Source of the DNA: Folioceros fuciformis
Taxonomy: Eukaryota; Anthocerotophyta; Anthocerotopsida; Anthocerotales
Direction: 5' to 3'
Assembly: GCA_049999805.1 (NCBI GenBank)
Contig: JBNGIO010006272.1
Location: forward strand, 1 to 64,000
DNA: 64,000 bases
The position numbers were made by a program, and so were the translations under genes. Of this stretch, positions 53,740 through 64,000 are shown piece after piece. The notes under the pieces are model-generated. The model searched no databases and was not told where the DNA came from. It saw nothing but the letters and a program-made list of their open reading frames with translations. Every line of letters starts with the position of its first letter. The stretch's first letter is position 1.

Positions 53740-56667
53740 CTAAATCCTAATCGGCTGTATCCTTGCGCTTAACCTTTTCAGTAGCTCGTACAGGATTGCA
53801 TCTTGGCGATGGCGGTGATCGCCGACTGCAAACTTGTGTACTTGAGAGTCATGCTCGATCCAGCTCTGGCCAGGCTCCTTCCATGCTCCAGCTGCAAGCC
53901 TCAAGCCTTGTATGTGCTCTCCATGCTCCAGCAGGCCAGCATTTGCCAACATGTTGGACACGAGCACGTATGCTGAAGGTTGCTTTGGCTCTAAGGCAAC
54001 AGCTTCATCAAAAGCACGCTGTCCGAGTGAGATGTTGCCATGTTTGTGACAGGCACCCAGCACAGACAGCCACACTGACAGGTCAGGCTGCATAGGCATT
54101 TGCAGCAGCAGCTCGTCCACCTTGTTCAAGAGGCCTGCGCGGCTGACGAGATCAATAACACATCCATAGTGCGCCAGATCTGGAACTATGCCGTGGTCTC
54201 TTGCCATGGAGTGGAAGTAACGTAATCCCTTCTCAACCTTGCCAGCATGACTACAGGCCGTCAGGAGGGCCAGGAATGTGATCCTGTCCGGGTTCACTCC
54301 AGCCAGAAGCATGTTGTTGTAGCACTGTATGCTCCTCTCATAGCATCCTACCCGAGCATACCCAGAAATTAGGGCAGTCCAGGACACCACATTGGGCTGT
54401 GTCAGCGAGTGGAATACCCTTTCTGCGTCCACCATGCTCCCGCATTTGCCGTAGGTGTGGATCAGACTAGTGGCCACACAAGGGCTGCACTCAAGTTCAG
54501 TGCCTAGTATACTTTGGTGGATGCGCACGCAGATGTCCAATGCGCCTGTCGTGCCGCATGCTTCCAGGACGGAAACAATGGTAGCTTCATTTGGCTTCAT
54601 GCCAACTGCTTCCATCTTAGCATAGAGGTGCAAGGCCTTCTCCCCTTGCTCTCGCTGAGCGTATGCTGCAATCATGGCAGTGCATGACACCACATCATGC
54701 TGGGGCAACGCATGGAACACGGTTTCGGCATCTTTGATACTCCCACACTTTGCGTACAAGCTAATCAAGGAAGTACCGACGAAGACATCGGACGAAAATG
54801 CACTCCCGGCAGCATTTATTTGCTTCCCTTGCCCCAAGGAATTCACTTTCACAAGTTGGCCCTCCACAAATACTTCTTCCTCCTTGTCTGCAAGGCTACC
54901 ACATGCTTGGACAAGGCTGACAAAAGTCCGTGCATTTGGCCTTACACTTGCTGCCTTCATCTGCTGATACATATGCAATGCCTCTTCCCCCAGCCCCTCC
55001 TGTGCATATGCGGCAATCATTGCAGTCCACGAGACAACATCATGCTCACGCAATCGGTCGAAAACCTGTCTGGCATCCACCGTGCTTCCACACTTCGCAT
55101 ACATACTAACCAGACTGGTTCCAACAAACATGTCAGATCCAAGACCACTCTTCACAGCTACATGATGCACTTCTTTTCCCTTCTGCAGTGACTGCAGTTT
55201 GACCCACAGGTTGTCTACAGGTGCACTTTGCTCCTGCTCAGCGAGACTGCCGCATGCCTGGAGAGCACTGACAAATGAGTATGCATTCGGCTTGATTCCA
55301 TCCTCTTGCATATGCCAAAAAAGCTGGAGAGCCTTTTCTCCTTGCTCCTTCTGACAATATGCTGCTATCATAGCTGTCCAGGAAACAACGTCACGCCTGG
55401 ACAAGCTATGGAAAACCTGCACCGCATCCTTCATACTCCCACACTTTGCGTAGAACTTCACCACCGTATTGACCATATAGACATCCGTTCCAAACCCCAT
55501 CCCTACAGCCCCAGCATGTATCTCCTTTCCCTTAGCCAAAGACTCTATCTTGACACCTTGCCCGTCCATGACTGCTTCTTCCTCCTGTTCTGCCAGGCTG
55601 CTGCATGCTTGGAGAACGCTGATAAATGTCAATTCATCTGGCACCACCTCTTCTTCCTGCATTTGAGAGTATAGCTGCAAGACCTTTCTTCCTTGACCTA
55701 ACTCAGAAAGTGGACCGAGCAATGCATTCCACGATACCACATCTGGCTGGGACAGTTTGCGAAACATAAACTCTGCATCCGCTATGCTCCCACATTTCGC
55801 GTACATACCCACCAGTGAGTTGCCAACAAACACATCAGACTCAAATCCTCGAGCAGCAGCTGCGGTGTGCACTTGCTTTCCTCTCTGCAATGCCTCCACT
55901 TTCACATTCTGCGTGCCAACAACCAAAACTCCTTCTTTCTCTGAAAGAACGCCACATGCTTGGAGAACGCTGACAAAGGTTCTTGCATTTGATTTAACAC
56001 CTTCCTCCTCCATCTGTGCATGTAGCCGCAACGCTTGCTTCCCATGGCCCTGTTGAGCGTATGCTGCAACCAACGCATTCCACGAAACAACATCACGCTG
56101 GGACAATCCATCAAAAACCTGCTGGGCATCTGGAATGCTCTTGCACTTGGCATACATACTTACCAGAGTGTTGCCCACATACACGTCAGCCTCAAACCCA
56201 TAGCTCACAACGGCAGCATGCATCCTTTTCCCCTCTTCCAGATCCTCCAGCCTGCTGCAAGCCTTAAGCAAGCTGACAAACGTGTACTTGTTGGGCTGCA
56301 CGCCCTCCTCGCGCATGCGCTGGTAGCACAACAGCGCTTTCCGACATCTTCCTGCATTGCTATACCCTGAGATGATGGCTGTCCACGAGAAGACAGTCCG
56401 GCTTGGCAACCTTCGAAACAAATGCAGGCCATCGGCAAAGCTTCCACACTTCACCAACGCGGTGACAACAAGGTCGCCCAACACGGTGTCCAACTCCAAA
56501 CCATGTTTCACCAAGTGATCATGTACCTGTTTGGCGTCCTTCAAGGCTCCGCTCTGCATGCATGACTGCAACAGTTGCTTGTACACTGGCACCGACGGCA
56601 CACCCCCTTGCTTGTCCAAGGCAACAAGGGCCTTTTCAAACCCCAGCGTGATGTTGATGGGCCCCAT
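53740..56667 (-). CDS. PPR-2: PLS-class pentatricopeptide protein with E/E+ tail, 16-residue triad insertions
   Basis: This intronless gene of 975 codons starts MGPINITLGFEKALVALDKQ at 56667. It has about seven PLS triads with the usual VVSWNALV and MYAKCGS motifs, then E and E+ domains with KEPGQSWIEHD (930-940) and HKFAVGDHRH (944-953). It ends 22 residues later with no DYW domain. Spacing between VSW tryptophans is 101 (residues 95-196), then 117, 117 and 117 (196, 313, 430, 547), then 115 to a position where Trp is Cys (662), then 101 (763). Four triads therefore carry the same extra segment as PPR-1 (for example DGQGVKIESL at 368-377). It is predicted to act in organellar RNA editing or processing, with a DYW partner supplied in trans. 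It is a probable paralogue of PPR-1. Confidence 0.9.
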   Translation of the reverse strand: MGPINITLGFEKALVALDKQGGVPSVPVYKQLLQSCMQSGALKDAKQVHDHLVKHGLELDTVLGDLVVTALVKCGSFADGLHLFRRLPSRTVFSWTAIISGYSNAGRCRKALLCYQRMREEGVQPNKYTFVSLLKACSRLEDLEEGKRMHAAVVSYGFEADVYVGNTLVSMYAKCKSIPDAQQVFDGLSQRDVVSWNALVAAYAQQGHGKQALRLHAQMEEEGVKSNARTFVSVLQACGVLSEKEGVLVVGTQNVKVEALQRGKQVHTAAAARGFESDVFVGNSLVGMYAKCGSIADAEFMFRKLSQPDVVSWNALLGPLSELGQGRKVLQLYSQMQEEEVVPDELTFISVLQACSSLAEQEEEAVMDGQGVKIESLAKGKEIHAGAVGMGFGTDVYMVNTVVKFYAKCGSMKDAVQVFHSLSRRDVVSWTAMIAAYCQKEQGEKALQLFWHMQEDGIKPNAYSFVSALQACGSLAEQEQSAPVDNLWVKLQSLQKGKEVHHVAVKSGLGSDMFVGTSLVSMYAKCGSTVDARQVFDRLREHDVVSWTAMIAAYAQEGLGEEALHMYQQMKAASVRPNARTFVSLVQACGSLADKEEEVFVEGQLVKVNSLGQGKQINAAGSAFSSDVFVGTSLISLYAKCGSIKDAETVFHALPQHDVVSCTAMIAAYAQREQGEKALHLYAKMEAVGMKPNEATIVSVLEACGTTGALDICVRIHQSILGTELECSPCVATSLIHTYGKCGSMVDAERVFHSLTQPNVVSWTALISGYARVGCYERSIQCYNNMLLAGVNPDRITFLALLTACSHAGKVEKGLRYFHSMARDHGIVPDLAHYGCVIDLVSRAGLLNKVDELLLQMPMQPDLSVWLSVLGACHKHGNISLGQRAFDEAVALEPKQPSAYVLVSNMLANAGLLEHGEHIQGLRLAAGAWKEPGQSWIEHDSQVHKFAVGDHRHRQDAILYELLKRLSARIQPIRI

Positions 56668-57359
56668 TGGGCAGGCATCAGTGCTTCCTCATCTTGTTCG
56701 CATGCCACCATCACTGCTGCCCTTAAGGCTCTACAGCAGCAGAAATTCGTTACAGCCCAGAACTTCAAGACGAGGGAGACGTACGAGACGCAGCGGGGTG
56801 CGAACTCTTAGGAGGTAGGCGGATCATGTTGCACAGGCGAGCTTCACATTGAGCACTCAGGATGGAGGTGCGTTTTCCCTGACCCGTCGGGACAGCAGAC
56901 GCGGATACGGATATTGCTGATGTTGAGTGATCAAGGCCATGCTCATCCACAGGAACTACATGAAGGGTTACTTCTCCCACAAAACCGAAGTGTTGATGTT
57001 CAGCCAGGCGTATCCTTTTCGGATTATGACCTCCAGACAAGAGCGATGGCCACATGCCTAACGCTGCGTGTCTCAAGTTTGGATGACCAGGCTTCCCCAA
57101 AACCTTGCAGCTAGGAATGGTGCGATGCTGCTCCAACCAAGGGACGTTGTGGTATCTGAAGTCCACCACAGAGGACTACCTCCTCTCTACAACTCGGTTG
57201 AAGAGAGCTCCTCCTCGAGAGCTTTGATGGGTTTATTCATTGGGGTGACCCAAGAGTCGTTCGGAGGCTTCTACGCTTTCGTCTCTCACACTTTTCACTC
57301 GTGTTGTCATCATCTCCTTAGTATGAAGCGTCACATGACACTTGCCTGAGAATCTCGCA

Positions 57360-57712
57360 ATGCACTAGTCCTAGCATGCTAGAACTACATGAAGAAGGAC
57401 CACGGGCCTGGCAGAAAGGCTTTACTCATTGCCTTTGTACATTCAGCAGAGCTTCCTTTGTGACGTGGGGTGCTCTGATACCTGCGATGGAAGCACAAAT
57501 CAAGGTCTTGCCCCAAGGCACGTGCTGCGCGTGGACAACCGGCCCGCGGGATTTTGGCTGATCGAGTTACCGCTGGTTGCCCCTTGATGGCCTGTGGAAG
57601 AAGGGCACTCACGGGTTGTCAAAAGAGGACTGTTGGATGGATGACATACGAGGTAGTATCCATAAGCACCAGCCTGGTGGACATGTATGCCAAATCTGTA
57701 AACTTATAAATT
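57360..57712 (+). pseudogene. Possible decayed PPR gene fragment
   Basis: Separate short frames carry PPR-like pieces in the right order: LHEEGPRA, then SFVTWGALI (compare VVSWNALI), then SISTSLVDMYAKS followed by a stop. There is no continuous frame. It lies upstream of PPR-2 on the opposite strand. The match is to short motifs only, so it may be coincidence. Confidence 0.45.
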
Positions 57713-60700
57713 TGTTTTTGGTATAATTATATTACCTTGAAAAGCCATGTATCCTACTCTTTATGCACTCCAAACATATAGAATATGGTGACTCGCCTCT
57801 TCCTCCATCTCTTCCTTTGCCTTCGAAATTAGATTATGGAGGCACTCAAGATGTTGTAGCGACCTTAAACACAAACAGTTGATCAAAGGATTTGAATCCA
57901 AGGATTTCATTATCTTTTTATTCCCCTCGTTTAAGAGCTTTATATCCATCTACTTGTATGCAAAAGTGCAAGTTGGAAACCAATTGACATTTGGAAGTCC
58001 ACGCTAAGAACCAATGCTGGTACAAAAGTTTGCGCTATAAACAAAGCAGTGTGCGCATAAGGTTTTGCTTGGAGCATGCCTGTCCTCATAAGTATGCACA
58101 ATGACCCCAGCTGCTATGTACATGTACGTGGCATCACCCAATTCATGTGCACTTGTGCGCAACATAAACTAACTAACACACATTTTAAGCACATAATGGT
58201 CAAAAACATCCTATAAAATAGAAAAAACAAACCCAAACAAATCTCATTTTCTAGGCAATGGCGCACACTTGTGTTTGCCATGGACTAAAGGTTTTATAAT
58301 TCTTTTCCCCTATTTTTATTATTTAGGGTTTTTTTTTCTATACAAAGTCTAGTTTAATCGTGTTTAACCCCTTTTTGCACAGTTATGTACTGAGAATTTG
58401 AGTTCATATTAACTAGTCCTCATCTTTCTTTTGATGATCTAAACCTTGAGCAAGTAGTGAAGACTTTAAGCATATTTTACATCTTTGGATATTCAAACCT
58501 CTTGGGCTTAACTATAAGTATCCATGATACCCATGTCCTTCTAGCGTGGCACACAAATCTAAAGCATCAAGTGATTATTGAAGAGCAAGAGTGGTATTAG
58601 GACAAATAAGTGATAGACCTCTTTACACATGAGGATTTCAAGCATGTTTTACAAGAATTCAATATATTTGTATTCCAACCAAACTTGAGAACAACCTTGT
58701 TACTTAAAACCCTTTGAAGTCAATAACTTTAAAAATAAAATAAAAAATATTTATGTTTATGTAAGAAAAATCTTAGCTCTTCAAAATGGTCATGTTCTAT
58801 GTGGATTCTTTAGTGTAGAAAAAGCTCTAAGTCCAAAAAGAGGTTTCAACACAAACTCCATTTACAAGGGACATTGTTGATGGCATCCGCAACTTTTATG
58901 CACCACACATTATATCTTATGAATAGTGTGGATATCAACCTTTTAAAATAACTATTTCAAACAATTGTTATCCCTTCTACTCTATTCGTTGTCGAAATTT
59001 AGGGACCCAGCCTCTTATATTCTTTCTAGGGTAAGGTAGAAAGAGTTCAGTCCCCCTTTCTCCACTTCCATATTTTCTTAAGCATTCCAAGCCCTTACCC
59101 ATCTTTCTACTTTCTCCCATCTTCTTTCCTTTATCACCTCCACCTTCCTTATTTGGCGAACCTAGTCCTACCCCTTGCCATCTTCTTGCTTATAGGTCTT
59201 TTCATTCCCTTTAGCTCAATACTAATTCCCAAGCTTCTTTTTCTTGGCTCTCCCAATTTGCTGCTTGGCTTCTCGAATTTAGCTTTAGCCTTCATAACCT
59301 TCTTGTATAGCCTACTTCTTTTTCTCTACTCCACCTACCCATCTTCCTCCTAATTATCTTGTTCTCTTGATATTGAATTTGAATTTATTTTTTCATGGTT
59401 GTAAGAGGGGTTAGATGGTACAATGAAACACATGTTGATACAATAACCTCATATGGCCACTGAGGGGTAGTGTGCGTATTCTATGGAAAGTAAGGAAGGG
59501 GAATATGAGGTGGATGAACAACTTTCTCAGCGCAGGGAGTGTAGAATAATTCCTCCTTATATGCATACAACACATTAGCTCTCATGGTGGGACTAGCATA
59601 GTCGATTAGAATCGGCTCCGAGTACTTCAATCCACACCCTTCCTACCATGGCTTTGATATTGTACCAACCGTGTAATGCCCAACCTCTTCCAATATCTCA
59701 TTTGCCTCAACGATTGGGACTTCAGAGCTAGCATCTCAACCACCCTAATCCCTTCCAACACTGTGAGCTTTTTTCCATATGAGGAGGTAATGGCCAAGGC
59801 CATGCGCTGAACAACTTTGTGTAACGCCTTCCTTGCCTTAGCCACTGCAATTTGATCAGTGGTCTATGGACTTAAGGTTAATTGGAGCAAGACTCGTATG
59901 ATGTGCCTTCACATGGAAGGGGAGCCGCCTCAATGCATTAGTCACATTAGGAGGGTTTCTCTAGGCTCCACTCACAATCAAGAAGGATCCTTCGAGAAAC
60001 GAGTTCGCTTCCCTACGGTCGCCTTCATGTTTATGTGGTTGCCCAATCTCAAGCCTGGATCACTGACAGTTCTCCAAGTTGGAGTACAATAGGCCAATCC
60101 TACAACAAGACACACGGATCTTGATAGAGAGGAATCCCAAAATTGTGAGTTAGGCTTATGACCTGGTACTGATAAGTTATTGTTTAACACTGAGGCAGGC
60201 ACATGGTTGTCCAACATTCCTTATTCAAGGAGCACTGTACTCTCCTTCAAGTTGTCTTCGACTTCGCTACGGGGAGCCTCAATTCGTGCCACCTCTCTTG
60301 AATCCGGAGGAATCAACGTTTCCCCACTACTTGAACCACTCTCGTCCCAAGTCGTCTTGTGCTCTTGGTTGGTGTCATTTTCCGCTGTGATAGGAGCTAA
60401 TGTACACTCTTCGACTATGGAGGTTTGTAGCCACCCAAGTTGACTGAGGTAAAAGACTAGTTAAAACCAACCAGCCCTCCTCCAACTTGCTTGGCATTTC
60501 TCTTAAAGCCTGATGAACAAATGCGGGATGAATCCTCAGCCTAATGGTCCACGTTTGGGTCCACAATTGCTAGTTTCATGATAACTGAATTCAGATTGGT
60601 GAGGATCTTCTCTAACGAAAGTGCCTCAGCCGCCAATGAGGTCCCTTCATGATGTTCCTCGAATCCACTAATAATTTGGTCTCCCACTACTCTTTGGTTC

Positions 60701-61890
60701 ATCCGTCGACTCCAGCCAATGCACCCAACCTGCACCGAAGTCCAAGCAAATGCAAGAACCTTCCCCCCTACACAAGATGTCATGATACCAAAGGTGAGCT
60801 TAAGGTTGAGTAAGCAGCGTGAAACAATTATCTTTTAAATAAGGATTAGTTTAGGATAATGCCATTTAAATGTTGGCAATTAGAAAACGCTAAACGGGAA
60901 CTGGGTAAACACCAAAAACTAGAGAACGTGGATTAGGGCATGCTTGCAACTGCCCCACTGAAACCCGTGGGCCCACATCGAGAGTGTGAGCCCAACCAAA
61001 TGAACATGACTCAAAGAGGCAAGCCCGCACAGAATCACTGACGTCAGCCATGGCCGCCACGCTAAACCCTGGAGATGGAGATGGAGGCCGCTAGTCGTCG
61101 AATCGCACCAAGGGAGAGTGCCTACCGCTATCTTAGAAACTCAATTGCGTTTGTTGTTCCAGCCATATTTGGGCTCAAGAGTTGTAAGGGTTGATGTTCT
61201 TCGTATCTCGCTGCAACACCTGGTGTGATTTACCCGACTCCAAGCTGCCTGGCATAGGCAGCTCGTCAATCAAGTTCTTCCAACAAAAACATCTAGAAAC
61301 CTGCGTGTGAGCAGATTCCATGTCACTTCGACGACTAGCTGCGAGATCTGAGTGCGACTGGGCAGGAGGTGGTGACGCACCTACAGCAAGGCACCATCAT
61401 CCCCGTCTCGCAAGCCGCCACCTGCAACGCTGACTTAACAAGTTTAGGGTTACCAACCTTCCAGGGTTCATAACGCCTGCATTACAGATTGGTTGCTATT
61501 GATTCTTATACCATTCGACTTGCCTTGTCAAGGTAAGCAGTTTGGTATACTTTGTGTGCGATTTGGAGCCCTATCTAGGGACTAATTGCATTTGAAAGTT
61601 TCGAACAACAGGGTTTTGCTCTTGTTGCATTTGCTTTGATTTTCGATTTGGCATCGCGAGTGAGCGAGGCCGCGTGCTGCAATCTTCACATGTGAGCTGG
61701 AGTTTTGCTATGCTGTGTTCTTAAATCCTAGGGCAGACATAGGGAATTGTGGGTGTTGCAGCATGATCAGATCTAGATCAGTTCTGCTTTCTATTTTGTG
61801 CTGGGAAGGCATCTAGGGTTCTGTAACAGGTGTGCTTGCATGCCACCTCTTGCTGAGAATTGGTCGTTTGTGTGTGAGTTGTTGCATGGG
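57713..61890. other. Gene-poor AT-rich stretch, possible transposon remnants
   Basis: There is no recognisable gene. The first 1.6 kb is strongly AT-rich. Near 59840-59960 a plus frame reads YGLKVNWSKTRMM, reminiscent of the GLKVNWSKT segment of plant non-LTR reverse transcriptases, in otherwise broken sequence. From about 60.9 kb composition becomes balanced. Confidence 0.4.
59850..59960 (+). mobile_element. Possible LINE reverse-transcriptase fragment
   Basis: A short peptide, GLKVNWSKTRMMCL, resembles a conserved block in plant LINE-type reverse transcriptases. Flanking blocks are not recognisable, so this is a relic at best. Confidence 0.25.
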
Positions 61891-61892
61891 TT

Positions 61893-63464
61893 ATGCAACC
61901 CGAGGAGCCTGAAGGCAGCCCATGTTATCATCTGCGATCGAGGAACGTCCCTGCTAGGGTTACACCGGAGCGTGGACAAGCCAGGAGGAGGAGAGCTGCA
62001 CGTCAGCGACGTTTGTCTTGGGAAGACAAGGTCCAAGAGGACCATCAAGCTGGGCCAAGTGTTGTAGACCAACAGCAACCAGAAATCGAGAGTTGGTTTT
62101 CGTTTGTGGGCTGGATAGCCACAACTGCCCCCATAGTTCCTTTGGGAAGCCAAGGAGCTGGTTTTAATTGTCCTGTAGTCACAACTACGAGGTTAGGATC
62201 TCAAGGTCAGGCAGACCTCTTTGAGGATTTAGATACTGAATCCATGGAGGGAGAAGCACCTTACAAGCAGGAGAGATTCTCCGGAAGACTAGGGACATAG
62301 ACTTTGCGGGATTTTAGACTGCACCTCAATGCTGTCATCAGTTGGGTAAAATTCAAGCATGCTGGAGCTTACAACCATTTGTATATGTTCGAGCAGCTTT
62401 CAAGTTATCTAACAGATGAAGCTCTAGACCTTTATGAGCTGCATCAGGCTGAGCTCACAGCCATGGTGTCCACGCCTAATCCAAGGTTCTAGGAGGCTCT
62501 TCAGCTGGCTTACAACGTCAAGCTGGCTGCAGCCATGAGCAGGCCATTGTTGCAACCACGGTGGCACCAACAGTGCCACCCCCAACGGTCGTGACTCTTA
62601 CACTAGATAAAAGGATAGCAACCACTGTGGGCATACCCGATGAGCTGCAGGTTCCTAAGTATGCCAACCTCGTCGGAGAATTCATGGGCATTCTGGAGAA
62701 AGCCTTCCCATTGAAGACTCCGGAGAAAATTGCAGAGCTGGCATCTTTTGCTTGGAAGAAGGGAGAAACCGTGTAGATGGCGTTCCGTAGACTGCAGAAG
62801 CTATGTGAGGGCACAGGGATGCTAACGGACCAGGAGGCAGCAAAGAAATTCCTAACAGCCTTGGAAGGAGACCCACTCTTTCACTTTCAGCTCATCACAG
62901 CGTTGGTGGATATAAATGGTGAAAGGTATACCTTGGAGCAAGTACATAAAGAAGCTGAACGCAGGGAGATCGCTTTCTCTGCATATGCTTCACGACACTC
63001 CAAGGCATTTACTCATTACCAGTCTATTTTCTCCACAAAGGGGTCTACTGCAACAGGTTCATGGGCCAAGTCACAATAGGCAAAAGCCTGTCAAGGCTGG
63101 AGCAGCTGCAGCTACAGTTGCTTCTTTGTGCAACTACTATGGCAGTTTTGAGCATATGAGCCCAGCTTGCAAATGCCCACGGGAAGGCTTGTACTGTACA
63201 CATTGTCACAAGAATGGACATGTGGTCACGGTATGTTTTCAGAACCATCTAGAGAGAAGATCTCAAAAAAGTGCAAGCAGTGGGATAGGGACTACAACAG
63301 TCGATGCTGGAGGTACAACTACCACAGAAGCTAGTATTAGTGTTGGGGTCTCACGCAGCCGACAGCAAAGGAACAAGGCCAAAGCTAAGGCTGCATCCAA
63401 TGCAGAGAAGGTATCTAGATGCCCTAGAAGCCACTGTTGTTATCTTCACAGCTGTTCGCACTAA
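61893..63464 (+). mobile_element. Decayed LTR-retrotransposon gag region
   Basis: This is a gag-like region broken by stops and frame changes. The frame opening at 61893 runs through a stop at 62298-62300 into RDFRLHLNAVISWVKFKHAG and YLTDEALDLYELHQAEL, then a stop at 62490. A second frame (62561-63079) has IPDELQVPKYANLVGEFMGI and a stop at 62774. A third frame (from 62916) carries a zinc-knuckle pair. The second knuckle, CTHCHKNGHVVTVC, fits C-x2-C-x4-H-x4-C. The first, CNYYGSFEHMSPAC, has Tyr in place of the second Cys. I found no protease, polymerase or LTR ends within the window. The element looks inactive. Confidence 0.6.
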
Positions 63465-64000
63465 CAGCCAGTGTTGTTGAACTGGTCAGAGACAAGGAGG
63501 AGGATTACAGCTCACCACATCAGGTGTGTGTCACCAACTGAATGGAGGCTGAGATGACAACTGCTGAGTTGCCACAGACGTGGGTAGGGCAACATCTATA
63601 CCCACCTGTGTTGGAGACAGCAGCAGGGCCAGTCACTTGGCAGCGAGGAGCGAGGGCGGTCATGCCCCAATCTTTTGCACCACTGTCACCAGGAAGTGCA
63701 ATCCATATCCGAGGGTAATAGCATTCCACATTGGCAGGAGGGCCACATGATAAGAATCATACACCATCTCAAGCAATGTGTGTTGCATTGATTCATAATA
63801 CAAAGTACATGCCTTCATGTAGGCAAGGTTGTTGTAACCGCTAAGTGCTAAGTGGTTGTAACAATTAACCAATTAAATAACTACTAAAAGAAACTACCTA
63901 GAGCCCTAAGGACTAAATTAATTATTAAGTCCTAGGTGCCCTAGCGAAGAGTGCCCTAATAGTAAGCTATTTTATCACTCCCACTCACTATGAACTAGGG
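63465..64000. other. Window end, nothing recognised
   Basis: The sequence continues after the gag-like region without an open frame of note. The last 200 bases are AT-rich. Later retrotransposon domains could lie beyond the window or be lost. Confidence 0.4.

Overview
This is a eukaryotic nuclear window from a land plant, most likely a seed-free one (bryophyte, lycophyte or fern grade). I cannot name the species. The plant assignment rests on two long intronless PPR genes of the organellar RNA-editing E+ class, a plastid NDH subunit gene (NdhO), three AUX/LAX auxin-influx carriers, a GEX1/KAR5-type karyogamy gene, a PTM-type DDT/PHD protein and an MRS2-type magnesium transporter. Seed-free grade is an inference from the PPR style and from a StART-like phosphatidylinositol transfer protein. 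Introns are short (about 80-200 bp, GT-AG plus two GC-AG), genes are individually transcribed, and two 10-N blocks mark a draft assembly.

Layout: 0.8-3.5 kb GEX1-like (+). 3.5-5.8 kb has minisatellites and no firm gene. 5.8-10.7 kb PTM-like (-). 11.7-15.6 kb PPR-1 (+). 15.8-16.4 kb small WExxPG-motif protein (-). 16.9-19.4 kb stomatin-like SLP2 (-), head-to-head with the AP-2 alpha adaptin gene at 20.2-26.6 kb (+). 27.7-29.1 kb MRS2-like transporter (+) with an altered GMN signature. 29.1-34.3 kb is gene-poor. 34.3-39.3 kb holds two tandem AUX/LAX genes (+). 39.6-40.3 kb is a 68-bp minisatellite. 41.6-43.0 kb is a class I-type PITP (+). 43.6-45.7 kb is a third AUX/LAX gene (-). 45.7-49.9 kb has no recognisable gene. 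49.9-51.0 kb NdhO (-) lies in seven small exons. 51.7-52.6 kb is a second WExxPG-motif protein (-). 53.7-56.7 kb PPR-2 (-). 57.4-57.7 kb has a possible PPR relic. 57.7-64 kb is gene-poor, ending in a decayed retrotransposon gag region.

Functionally the window is a set of ordinary housekeeping and signalling genes: organelle maintenance (PPR-1, PPR-2, NdhO, SLP2, perhaps MRS2), retrograde and chromatin signalling (PTM-like), endocytosis (AP-2 alpha), auxin uptake (three LAX) and gamete nuclear fusion (GEX1). There is no operon logic. The most unusual observation is that both PPR proteins carry a 16-residue insertion at the same point in consecutive PLS triads: seven in PPR-1 and four in PPR-2. 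It lengthens the triad from 101 to 117 residues with almost no other length change. Both proteins also stop just before where a DYW deaminase domain would start. A second notable feature is the MRS2-like protein with Ser-Ile-Asn where Gly-Met-Asn is expected.
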